The notes beneath the pieces were generated by a model that saw only the letters and a list, made by a program, of their open reading frames with translations, made no database searches and was not told the origin of the DNA. Made by a program: the position numbers and the translations under genes. A stretch of DNA of 64,000 nucleotides, from assembly GCA_015061905.1 (NCBI GenBank), contig SUVQ01000004.1:1-64000 (forward strand), read 5' to 3'. This stretch comes from Verrucomicrobiota bacterium (GTDB taxonomy: Bacteria > Verrucomicrobiota > Verrucomicrobiia > Opitutales > UBA953). Below, in pieces: positions 34,608-42,510 of this stretch. How positions within the stretch are numbered: the first letter of the stretch is position 1; every line of letters starts with the position of its first letter.

Positions 34608-37037
34608 TTATTTTTTTGAAGACTTTTTGGCGGTCTTTGCTGCCGTTTTCTTTTTTGCCGGGAACGGCTTGGTCGTGATTTCCTTGGCTTTTCCGTTGAT
34701 GACGACTTTGACTTTTTGCGGAGCCGGAGAAAGGAGTTCGTATTTGGTTACGCGCCCGTTTTTCCAATCGAAATTCACGGTGATGTTCCCGCGGGCTTTC
34801 ATGCCGCGCACCTGTCCGTTTTGCCAGGCTTTGCAGGGCGCGGGTAGCAGTTCGATTTGCCCGGCGTGCGATTGCAGGAGCATTTCGGCGACGCCTGCCG
34901 GGTAGGAGAAATTGCCGTCCATCTGGAAGGGCGGGTGCGTGGTGAGCATGTTCGGGAGCAGGTTGTGCTGGAATAACCCTTCGATCATTTCGTGAGCCTT
35001 GTCGCCTTCTTTAAAGCGCGCCCAAAGTGCGGTGCGCCACGGCCAGGACCAAGAGCGGCGGGAGTCGCCGGTCGTGCCGCGCAGTTCGAGAGATTTTTTT
35101 GCGGCTTCCGCGAGTTCCGGTGTTTGGGCGAAAGAGATTTCGCTTCCCGGATAAACGGCGAAAAGGTGAGACGTGTGGCGGTGTCCGCTGACCATGTTCG
35201 GGCGGTCAATCATCCATTCCTGCAGGTAGCCGTTTTTGGAAATTTTATCCGGCGCGACGCGGGAGAGTTTTTCCCGAAGCTTTTTTGTCCAGGCGGCATC
35301 TACGCCGAGAACGTCTGCAGCGGCGATGGTGTTTCTGAAAAGGTCGCGAACGAGTTGCTGGTCGTGGGCGATCCCGTCTTCCGTGGGACCCCATTCGTGC
35401 GACCAGCCGTTCGGCGCGACGAGCGTTCCCGCGGGCATGCCTTTGAGCTGTTCGAGATCGACGCCGGCTTCTCCGGAGTGGAAGCCTTTTCCGTCTTTGC
35501 CGAGTTCTTTGAGATGGTCTTCCCAAAAGTGGCAGGCTTCCTTCATCATCGGATAGGCCTGTTTTTTCAAAAATTCCTTATCGTGGGTAAATTGATAGTG
35601 CTCCCACATGTGAAGGGCATACCACGCGTTAATCGGAATATTCCACATTGTCCATCCGCCCCAGCCCCAGGGATTTTGCGAAATGCGGGTGGTCCAGCCG
35701 CGATGATTTTCGCCGAACTGTTTTTTCGTCATTGCGCGCGATGCGGGAGCGGTTTGGGTGATGTAGTTTAGAAGCGGCATGTGGCATTCCGAAAGATTGG
35801 TAACTTCGGCGGGCCAGTATGCTTCCTGAATGTTGATATTGTTGTGGTAGTCGCTCGCCCAGGGCGCGTGGACTTTGTGGTTCCAAAGCCCCTGAAGATT
35901 GGCGGGAAGCGAATTTTTTGAAGAAGACATCAGCGCGTAACGCCCGAACTGGAACAGCGTTTCCTCAAGATCGGGATCGTCCTTGTCGGTCGCATAATTT
36001 TTGATACGTTGCGCGGTCGGGAGCGCGGCGGTTTTCTTGTCGGTTTCTCCGAGGTCGATTTTGCAACGGTTGAAAAGTTTCGCGTGGGCGGCAACGTGTT
36101 TTTTACGCATGGCGTCCGCCGGTAATTTCGCGGCGGCGGCAATCGTTCCCGCCGATGTTTTCACGGGGTCTGCGCCTTCCCAATTTTTCTTTTCGTTCAT
36201 CACGTAGTCGGTGTTCATGGCGACGAGGATGACGAGCGAGTCTGCGTTTTTGACGGAAATTTTCGGGAGTTTGTTCCGGTCAAAATCCGCCTGCATATTG
36301 TCTCCCTTGCCGGTGTAGGAGACCTCGATTTTTTCGCTTCCGCCGCTTGCGGAAACCGATCCGCCTTCAGCAATGACGGAAACATGCGCCGCGAAATTCA
36401 AGTCGTTCGCAAGCGTTCCCGACATGGTAAGCACGTTCCCGCTCGCGGAAAGTTTTGCCGTGTGGTTGGGTGAAAGCGCGATGTTGGCGGTGATTTTTCC
36501 TTTTTTGGAAGCCCGGTAAACGACGGCGATAACGTCTTGCGGAGTGCTTGCGAAAACTTCACGCGTGTATTCCACCCCGTCTTTCTTAAATGACGTGTAA
36601 GCGATGCCCTCGGCGAGCGAGAGCGCGCGGACGAAATCTTTCGGCGCATCAAGCCCGGGAGATTCGATTAAAAGATCGCCGAACGGCTGGTAGCTTCCGA
36701 AAGCATTGCGCCCGGCGGTCGGTCCGTAACTGTAGCCGGAACAGTTGCCGCCCGCATTTTCGCCGCCGGTCCAGAGCGAAATTTCGTTGAGCGCGATGCG
36801 TTCCCGCTCCGCGTTCCCGAGAATCATGGCGCCGATGCGCCCGTTGCCGACGGGGTAGCCCTCCGGCTCCCAGCCTTTTCCGGCTCCGACATTGTCGGCG
36901 GGAATGCTCCAGTCGGCGTTAAAACTTTGCGCGGGAACGTCCGACCAAATCCAGTTTTCAGACTCGATTTTGGGTGCCGCCTGCAGAAGAGAGGCAATGG
37001 CGAGGGTAAAGCAAATTCCGGAGATTGATTTTTTCAT
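34608..37037 (-). CDS. GH95 family alpha-L-fucosidase, secreted
   Basis: About 809 residues from the ATG at 37037 (MKKSISGICFTLAIASLLQA), which gives a signal peptide; a longer upstream frame exists but has no family match. Early motifs GKGWEPEGYPVGNGRIGAMI and the central NLQGLWNHKVHAPWASDYHN are hallmarks of GH95, which removes alpha-1,2-fucose (or galactose) from host or plant glycans with an inverting mechanism. The Lys/Ala-rich last 20 residues are unusual. It suggests use of fucosylated mucin or plant glycans. Its stop lies 5 bases before the lpxI ATG at 34603, so the two may be co-transcribed. Confidence 0.92.
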   Translation of the reverse strand: MKKSISGICFTLAIASLLQAAPKIESENWIWSDVPAQSFNADWSIPADNVGAGKGWEPEGYPVGNGRIGAMILGNAERERIALNEISLWTGGENAGGNCSGYSYGPTAGRNAFGSYQPFGDLLIESPGLDAPKDFVRALSLAEGIAYTSFKKDGVEYTREVFASTPQDVIAVVYRASKKGKITANIALSPNHTAKLSASGNVLTMSGTLANDLNFAAHVSVIAEGGSVSASGGSEKIEVSYTGKGDNMQADFDRNKLPKISVKNADSLVILVAMNTDYVMNEKKNWEGADPVKTSAGTIAAAAKLPADAMRKKHVAAHAKLFNRCKIDLGETDKKTAALPTAQRIKNYATDKDDPDLEETLFQFGRYALMSSSKNSLPANLQGLWNHKVHAPWASDYHNNINIQEAYWPAEVTNLSECHMPLLNYITQTAPASRAMTKKQFGENHRGWTTRISQNPWGWGGWTMWNIPINAWYALHMWEHYQFTHDKEFLKKQAYPMMKEACHFWEDHLKELGKDGKGFHSGEAGVDLEQLKGMPAGTLVAPNGWSHEWGPTEDGIAHDQQLVRDLFRNTIAAADVLGVDAAWTKKLREKLSRVAPDKISKNGYLQEWMIDRPNMVSGHRHTSHLFAVYPGSEISFAQTPELAEAAKKSLELRGTTGDSRRSWSWPWRTALWARFKEGDKAHEMIEGLFQHNLLPNMLTTHPPFQMDGNFSYPAGVAEMLLQSHAGQIELLPAPCKAWQNGQVRGMKARGNITVNFDWKNGRVTKYELLSPAPQKVKVVINGKAKEITTKPFPAKKKTAAKTAKKSSKK

Positions 37038-37111
37038 GGGATTGCAAGTTGTGCGGTAAATAAAAGAATAAACGGGAACGCGATTTTTCGGGAGCGGCGG
37101 CGAAGGCAAGG

Positions 37112-37570
37112 TCAGCGGGCGAGGTCGTCAAGCTCAAGCACGCGGATTCCGTAACCGGAAAGAACACTACGGGAAAGTTCCGTGTCGTCTGTGGAGAGGA
37201 CAATTCCGCACGCGCCGTTCGGTCGGCAAAACAGCGGATAAAGATAGTGAATGTTTATCTCCGCCTGATACAACGCCTGCGTGATTTTGACCAAATTTTC
37301 GGGGCAGGCGAACTCGACGGCGAGAACACGGTTTTTCGTATAGGAAATTTTTGACTTTTTCAGAAATTTTTCCGCCGCTTCCGCGTAATCGGGCAAAAAG
37401 CGAATGATGGCGCAGTCCGTTTGGTCAAGGCAACTCATGCCAAGGACGTGAACGCCGTTTTCGATGAGCGATTCCGTGATGAGATTCAGACACCCGATTT
37501 TGTTTTCGGCAAAAACCGAAAATTGAAAAATGCTTTTCTGGATGCGGTTCTTTGAAAGGGCTCTGGGCAT
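37112..37570 (-). CDS. Double ACT domain protein
   Basis: 152 residues with two ACT-like units: FQFSVFAENKIGCLNLITES and VLAVEFACPENLVKITQALY. The second ends in a typical IRVLELDDLA strand. Stand-alone ACT proteins bind amino acids and regulate other enzymes; the partner is unknown. It lies 75 bases upstream of the fucosidase gene on the same strand. Confidence 0.82.
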   Translation of the reverse strand: MPRALSKNRIQKSIFQFSVFAENKIGCLNLITESLIENGVHVLGMSCLDQTDCAIIRFLPDYAEAAEKFLKKSKISYTKNRVLAVEFACPENLVKITQALYQAEINIHYLYPLFCRPNGACGIVLSTDDTELSRSVLSGYGIRVLELDDLAR

Positions 37571-37738
37571 GGCTGTCGAGTGGGGAATCAGAAAATTTGC
37601 GCTCGTCCATTGTCTGACGAACGTATTTTTGAGGCAAGCGAATAAACACGAGAAAGGTAAGGCTCGCCGTGATTAAAAAAGCTTTCCACTTGCGTAAGAG
37701 GCGCTTTTCCGCAAAAATTCCGAACTTTCCCTTTTCGC

Positions 37739-37814
<76 letters not shown>

Positions 37815-37950
37815 AATTTACAGCCAAGCCGTGCGCGGCGGCTGAAAAAGGCTCCGGAATCAAATTTCGCCGAATCGGAAAATCGCTAAGCGGGAGCCGG
37901 CAACCTGAGCGTTCTTCAGAAAAAAATGAATTTTTCAAAGAATTTTAAAA
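37815..37950 (+). other. Hairpin-rich intergenic stretch after the CAU tRNA
   Basis: The leading part contains a strong hairpin (CAGCC-AA-GCCG-TGCG-CGGC-GGCTG) and a longer-range pairing GGCTCC with GGAGCC enclosing CCGGAATC-type sequences, followed by GGCAACCTGAG. No T-run follows, so these are not ordinary terminators. No known RNA family is matched with confidence. Confidence 0.35.
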
Positions 37951-37953
37951 GCA

Positions 37954-38055
37954 TACCTATTTGGTAGTAATATATTGACGGCTACGTTTTTTTTTTGCTA
38001 AAACACAGGTTGGAAATTGAGTCAAATCGGAGAAATAAAAAATCTCGCTCAATTT
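37954..38055 (+). promoter_or_regulatory. Conserved PEP-CTERM promoter and 5'-leader, copy C
   Basis: Dyad TACCTATTTGGTA (37954-37966), TTGACG as -35 (37975-37980), a spacer with ten T, TAAAAC as -10 (37999-38004, spacing 18). The leader has AAATTGAG (38014-38021) perfectly complementary to CTCAATTT (38048-38055), and an inner GAGA/TCTC hairpin. Same order as copies A and B, with different bases but kept pairing. Confidence 0.75.
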
Positions 38056-38089
38056 ACAAATAAAAATAACCCCCAAAAAAAAACATAAC

Positions 38090-38788
38090 ATGAAAAAATA
38101 CATTACAATCGCGGCTCTCCTTTCCGCAGGAACCGCCCTCGCAAATGCGGAACCGGAAAAACTGACATTAACAAGCCCATCCGGGAATAAAGTGGAATCC
38201 GGAAATGCTTACACGGCGTGGTCTAATTCCGGAGAAGGTTATTCTGTTTTAGATAGCTGGTCTGTGTCGTTTTCGTTGACGGATTCGGCGCTCTCTTCTG
38301 CCGGTGTTTTTTCAACAACAAGAAAAGCCAATGGCGGATTTTCCGGATATGTTTTGAAAACTAAAGCTGACGGTGGAATTGAACTTACAAATACAAGCAT
38401 TTCGCTTGCCGGAATTTTGACTGCCGGGCAAAAGTCAGATTTGATAACCGTTTCTTTTGTTGCCGATGTTTTAGAAGACGGAACTTTTTCCGGCGGAACC
38501 TTTACGGTCTCATCCGGGGACAAAAGCAGTTCGGAAAAAGTTAGCGGATTAACAACCGACTCCTATCCCACGGAAACGAATGGCGCGACCGGACTTATAA
38601 ATGGAGAGCAAACATTCGGAAATACGAAATGGTCTTCTCGTTTTTGGACAAACGGCGGTGCGGAAAAAATTTATGATATCTCGATTTCGAAATTGGATAG
38701 TAATGTAATTCCCGAGCCGTCGGCGTTTGGGATGCTTGCGGGGCTTGGCGCGTTGGCGTTGGTGGCATCGCGTCGTCGCCGCAAATAA
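38090..38788 (+). CDS. PEP-CTERM surface protein
   Basis: 232 residues. Signal peptide MKKYITIAALLSAGTALANA, a beta-rich middle of about 180 residues without a recognised family, then IPEPSAFGMLAG, a membrane span and RRRRK. It is exported by Sec, then cut or anchored by an exosortase. The gene is AT-richer than its neighbours and has no octamer copy. Expression is probably driven by the conserved block at 37954. Confidence 0.87.
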   Translation: MKKYITIAALLSAGTALANAEPEKLTLTSPSGNKVESGNAYTAWSNSGEGYSVLDSWSVSFSLTDSALSSAGVFSTTRKANGGFSGYVLKTKADGGIELTNTSISLAGILTAGQKSDLITVSFVADVLEDGTFSGGTFTVSSGDKSSSEKVSGLTTDSYPTETNGATGLINGEQTFGNTKWSSRFWTNGGAEKIYDISISKLDSNVIPEPSAFGMLAGLGALALVASRRRRK

Positions 38789-38824
38789 TTTAGTAATATA
38801 TTAATTCATAATTATATTAAGTGT

Positions 38825-38865
38825 GGCGTTCCCGCGGCTTCGGTCGCGGGAACGTTTTTTTTTTT
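38825..38865 (+). terminator. Terminator built from an inverted pair of the iterated octamer
   Basis: CGTTCCCGCG and CGCGGGAACG form a perfect 10-bp stem around an 8-base loop, followed directly by eleven T. It is placed about 35 bases after the PEP-CTERM stop. This mirrors how uptake sequences of Neisseria and Haemophilus often occur as inverted pairs in terminators. Confidence 0.9.
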
Positions 38866-39275
38866 CGCGCGAAGCCGCTAAGCCGTGAAGTTTTCGGAAC
38901 CACGGATGAACACGGAATCACACGGATTTTTTTTACGGCAAAGTATTTTTTTGCGACTTCGCGTCTTTGCGTGAGAATCTTTACTCTACCTACGAAAGAA
39001 AATTTTGTTTCGCACACAAAACGCCCTGCGGCGAAAATTTCTTTGCGTTCGCACAAACTTCACGTTGAAAGCGACAGGAGTGTTACTTCTCCCGTTCTTT
39101 TTTTTTCGCGCGAAGCCGCTAAGCCGCAAAGTTTTCGGAACCACGGATGAACACCGAATCACACGGATTTTTTTTACGGTAAAGTATTTTTTTGCGTCTT
39201 GGCGTCTTTGCGCGAGAACGTTAAGTCTTGTGTGAAGTCAAATTTCGCTTAGCACTTAAAACGTGCTACAACAAA
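38866..39275 (+). repeat. Dispersed intergenic repeat, copies 3 and 4 in tandem
   Basis: The 545-base gap between the PEP-CTERM gene and tRNA-Leu has no gene. It holds two head-to-tail copies of the dispersed repeat starting at about 38866 and 39107. Both run CGCGCGAAGCCGCTAAGCCG, then GGAACCACGGATGAACAC, then AATCACACGGATTTTTTTTA, and continue to GCGTCTTTGCG. They are about 85-90 percent alike by eye over the first 130 bases and diverge afterwards. Confidence 0.85.
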
Positions 39276-39284
39276 AATTTACGA

Positions 39285-39323
39285 AAAAGCCCGCGAGCCT
39301 TGTATTTATGCGGCTTGCGGGCT
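39285..39323 (-). terminator. Terminator of tRNA-Leu
   Basis: In tRNA direction: AGCCCGCAAGCC, a 12-base loop and GGCTCGCGGGCT followed by TTTTT. The same hairpin with the same flank (TTCAAAACAGCCCGCAAGCC) follows tRNA-Lys at 46941. Confidence 0.88.
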
Positions 39324-39332
39324 GTTTTGAAA

Positions 39333-39417
39333 TGGTGCCCAAGAGGGGACTCGAACCCCTATGCCTCGCGGCACAGGTACCTGAAACCTGCGTGTCTACC
39401 AATTTCACCACCTGGGC
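39333..39417 (-). tRNA. tRNA-Leu (CAG)
   Basis: 85 bases with encoded CCA, a class II tRNA. Acceptor GCCCAGG/CTTGGGC, anticodon stem CAGGT/ACCTG with loop TTCAGGT (anticodon CAG), long variable arm TGCCGCGAGGCAT, T arm AGGGG-TTCGAGT-CCCCT. Confidence 0.96.
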
Positions 39418-39575
39418 AAATTTCGTTTCAAGCCAAATGCTTGAAATGGAGAGCCAAGGAAATTCTTTTTTCGGGGTTCTGTCAAACTCAAAGGAGCTTG
39501 GCGGGAACGTCTTTTTGCGAATTACGCTTCCGCAAAGGTCGGGGAGGTTTCCGCATTGCGGATGCGTTTCCGGTG

Positions 39576-40325
39576 TTATTTTCTCCGAAGAATCGCTTCG
39601 CAGAAAATGAGGTCTTCGGGAACGGTGAGCTTGGGGTTGGGAGAAATATTTTCGACAATGGCGACGGGAACGCCGGCGGCTTCGGCGGCGGCGACATCGT
39701 CTGTTACAAAAATATTTTCGTCATTAATTTTTTGATACGCGGCGAAAATTTTTTCGAGCGGAAATACTTGCGGGGTTTCCGTTTCCCAGAGCCGCGCCCG
39801 ATCAAGGTCTTCCGTGCGGCATGCCGTTTCCGGCGGCGTGTCGGCGGGAACGCGTTTGACGGTATTTTTGCAGCGATGCGCGAGCACGGCACCGCCTTCG
39901 CGCTGTGCGACGTCGGCGAGCTTGAGCAGGTTTTCTGCGGAAATCAGCGGGCGGGCGCAGTCGTGGATAAAAGCGAGCGTTCCCGCCGCATTTCCGTCCG
40001 CGCCTGCGGCGGTTCGAAGCCCGTTTAAAACGGAATCTTTCCGCTCTTTTCCGCCTTGGCAAAAAAGGGCGTTTGCGGAGAGAGCAGGGGAAAATTTTTC
40101 GGCGATTTTTTGTATTTCGCTTTTTTGAGCTTCGTCGCGAAAAACGAAAACGGCGCGGGAGAAAATGCCTGCGGCTTCAAAGGCTTTCAGCGAGTAGGCG
40201 AGTGCCGGCGTTCCCGCGAGCGGAGCCAGAATTTTGTCAGCCACGCTCCCGCGCATTCGCGTTCCGCTTCCGCCGCAGAGGAAAACGGCAATGTGTTTGG
40301 CGTTTGGTTGTTTATTAAATTTCAT
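39576..40325 (-). CDS. ispD: 2-C-methyl-D-erythritol 4-phosphate cytidylyltransferase
   Basis: About 249 residues from the ATG at 40325. The N-terminal nucleotide loop AVFLCGGSGTRMRGSVADKI, the central IHDCARPLISAENL and VTDDVAAAEAAGVPVAIVEN are IspD signatures. It forms CDP-methylerythritol in the non-mevalonate isoprenoid pathway. The start overlaps the end of the upstream M60-like gene by 11 bases. Confidence 0.92.
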   Translation of the reverse strand: MKFNKQPNAKHIAVFLCGGSGTRMRGSVADKILAPLAGTPALAYSLKAFEAAGIFSRAVFVFRDEAQKSEIQKIAEKFSPALSANALFCQGGKERKDSVLNGLRTAAGADGNAAGTLAFIHDCARPLISAENLLKLADVAQREGGAVLAHRCKNTVKRVPADTPPETACRTEDLDRARLWETETPQVFPLEKIFAAYQKINDENIFVTDDVAAAEAAGVPVAIVENISPNPKLTVPEDLIFCEAILRRK

Positions 40326-42393
40326 CGAAATCTGCTTCTTCCGGGTTGTAATTTTCGGGCACGGAATTTGCCGCTTCTTCGACGGGAACGTTGCCCGGAA
40401 GCTCCTCGTCGGCTTCGGGATAGTCGCCGGACTCTTCCTCGGTTTCCGCGTCCGGCTCTTCGTCGTTTTCTTCAGAAGCCGTGCCGAAGGGAGAAAGATT
40501 TGCTTTTTCCGTTTTGGGAAGTTGGGGAACACGGTAGTTTTCGTTCAGCACGGCGATAGTCGGGAACGGCGAATAGCCAAGAAAGCCGGTCGCGCCGCTT
40601 TCCGAGTGGGGCGTATCTTCACTTGCCTGTGTTTTGGGGACGAAATCCGCATAATTCCCGCCGCCGTTTTGTTTGGGGAAGCCGAATTTTTCGAGGTGCG
40701 GCGAGAGATTTTTTTTCGTCGCCTGCGACCACAGCATGACGAAGGTGCGCTGTTTTTCCTCTTCGGTATCGAGCGGGAGGCGGTTGCGCACGGTGTAGAA
40801 TTTAAAAAGTTTCTCAACCGGTTCCCAGCCGCATGCATCGATGACGGGAATGTAGGCGGCGAGGCGTTGAAAGGGCACGCCGGGATCTTGCCAGTTGTCC
40901 TCTACATCCGCCTCGTCGGCTTCTTTTTGGCGTTCCCGCCGACCTTTTCCGGATGATTTGTCCGTCAGGATTTTCTTGTGTTGAGATTTTTTTTCGCGTT
41001 CTTCCTGTTTTAGGCGTTCCCGCAGATTTTTTTTGTTTTTTTCTTCAACATTTTCCCGTTTTAGTCGAGCGAAGCAGGCGGAGCGAAGCGCGGGAACGTC
41101 GAAGAACGTGGCGGCTTTACGTCCGGTTGTTTTTTCCATGCTGTAAAGCGCGAGAAGCGCGGCGGGCGTGTCGCGGTCTCCGAAGAAACTCCATTTGGAG
41201 CTGACGAGGTTTTTTCCGATGGCGTGAAAAAGTTCCCACGAACCTTCTTTGCGGATGTGCTCCAAGTCCCAATAACCGCGCGACCACATGAGGGTGCCGA
41301 CGATCGGGTCTCCCGCGTGTCCGGCGGCGGCGGTTGATTCGATGTCGACGACAAAGCGGATCGGCTGTGAGCGTTCCTTGGGACCCGAGGTCAGCTTGTC
41401 TAACTCGGCGACAACGTTGTCCCAGAAACGAATGATTTTTTCCGGATTATCGATGGCGGCGGCTTCTTCTGCGGGAATGGTAGCGGCGAAATTTTTTCCG
41501 ACAAATTCAGCCCACGGCGCGGGAGCGTAGCGCACGTAGTTCCACTGCGAGAGTTTTGTTTCGTCAATTCGGAAAAACGGGGCTTCGACCACGCCGCTGA
41601 AAATCATTTGCGTGCGAGCGGAAATTCTCCCGCGCGGGACCGCGACGTAAATCAGTCCGCCGAACGCGCTGGCGATTTCAAAGGATTGTTCGCGAACGCC
41701 GTATTCGCAGGTGATATCGGGAAAGCGATACCAGTAGCGTTGGCGGGACTGGAGCAGGTCGTCCGTGTGGCTCCCGATGCGGATGCGGATGCCGGCGGCG
41801 ATGGCGGATTTTGAAACGCGGACTTTGACGCGTTCGCCCGGCGCGGCGTAGAGCCCGGTGCTTTGCCAGCCGCCCGTTTGCGGATCCGGGTAAAACGGTT
41901 TCCCGATGCGTTTGAATTTTTCGGGAACGTCGCCGGGAAAGAATTTTGCGCTCGGATGCGGGAAAACTTCACGCGCGGGAACGCGTTTGTAAGCGGGAAG
42001 TTTTTCTTTGATTTCTTTGCGGAGTTCCGCGTTGATGCTGAGCGCGAGCGGATCTGTCGGCGTAGGCAAAATTTCGGCAAACCATTCGTCGATTTCTTCC
42101 GGTTTGGCTTTTTCTTTGAATTTGCTGACGGTGCGCAGTTTGGTTTTGAATGCGGCTCGCTTTTCGCTGATTTTCGCGTTGGGCTTTTTTTCCGGAAAAA
42201 CCGGGATTTTCGGCTCCGTGGTGTCCGGTGTGTAAATTTCGTCGAGAGCGGATTCCCACGCATTTAAGTCGGCGGGAAGTGCGGGTATTTCATCGGGGTC
42301 GGGGTTTTCCGTTTCCGCGCAAAGCGGCATAACGGGAACGCAGGCGAGAAAAGTTCCGGCGGCGAGCGAAAGGATTTTTTTCAGAGGCGGCAT
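40315..42393 (-). CDS. Secreted M60-like peptidase homologue lacking the zinc motif
   Basis: About 692 residues from the ATG at 42393 (MPPLKKILSLAAGTFLACVP, signal peptide). Residues about 175-290 match the M60 N-terminal part: TGLYAAPGERVKVRV, IRIGSHTDDL, GLIYVAVPRG, and APWAEFVGKNFAATIP. The expected zinc-binding HEIGH box appears as WELFHAIGKN. The catalytic Glu is Ala and the second His is Lys, so it should not be an active mucinase. A long, highly charged insertion (KKNLRERLKQEEREKK region) and an acidic tail follow. It may bind glycans or glycoproteins instead. Confidence 0.78.
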   Translation of the reverse strand: MPPLKKILSLAAGTFLACVPVMPLCAETENPDPDEIPALPADLNAWESALDEIYTPDTTEPKIPVFPEKKPNAKISEKRAAFKTKLRTVSKFKEKAKPEEIDEWFAEILPTPTDPLALSINAELRKEIKEKLPAYKRVPAREVFPHPSAKFFPGDVPEKFKRIGKPFYPDPQTGGWQSTGLYAAPGERVKVRVSKSAIAAGIRIRIGSHTDDLLQSRQRYWYRFPDITCEYGVREQSFEIASAFGGLIYVAVPRGRISARTQMIFSGVVEAPFFRIDETKLSQWNYVRYAPAPWAEFVGKNFAATIPAEEAAAIDNPEKIIRFWDNVVAELDKLTSGPKERSQPIRFVVDIESTAAAGHAGDPIVGTLMWSRGYWDLEHIRKEGSWELFHAIGKNLVSSKWSFFGDRDTPAALLALYSMEKTTGRKAATFFDVPALRSACFARLKRENVEEKNKKNLRERLKQEEREKKSQHKKILTDKSSGKGRRERQKEADEADVEDNWQDPGVPFQRLAAYIPVIDACGWEPVEKLFKFYTVRNRLPLDTEEEKQRTFVMLWSQATKKNLSPHLEKFGFPKQNGGGNYADFVPKTQASEDTPHSESGATGFLGYSPFPTIAVLNENYRVPQLPKTEKANLSPFGTASEENDEEPDAETEEESGDYPEADEELPGNVPVEEAANSVPENYNPEEADFDEI

Positions 42394-42441
42394 AGCGGGG
42401 ATTTGCCGAATCGTAAAAGAAATTGCGGACAAATACAAATA

Positions 42442-42480
42442 AACACGGATTTTTTGTTTTGCTTCCAAAAAATCCGTGTT
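42442..42480 (-). terminator. Terminator downstream of the exosortase gene
   Basis: AACACGGATTTTTTG pairs perfectly with CAAAAAATCCGTGTT over 15 bp around a 9-base loop, between the exosortase stop and the M60-like start. The words ACACGGATTTTTT are shared with the dispersed repeat family, so the terminator probably derives from it. Confidence 0.7.
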
Positions 42481-42510
42481 CGGTGTGCGGGTGTGTGCGT
42501 GCGGGTAAAA

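Noticed and set aside
37815-37950. Cyclic-di-GMP or SAM riboswitch
   Set aside because: Isolated words such as GGCAACC look similar, but the conserved cores and junctions of those families are not present in order.
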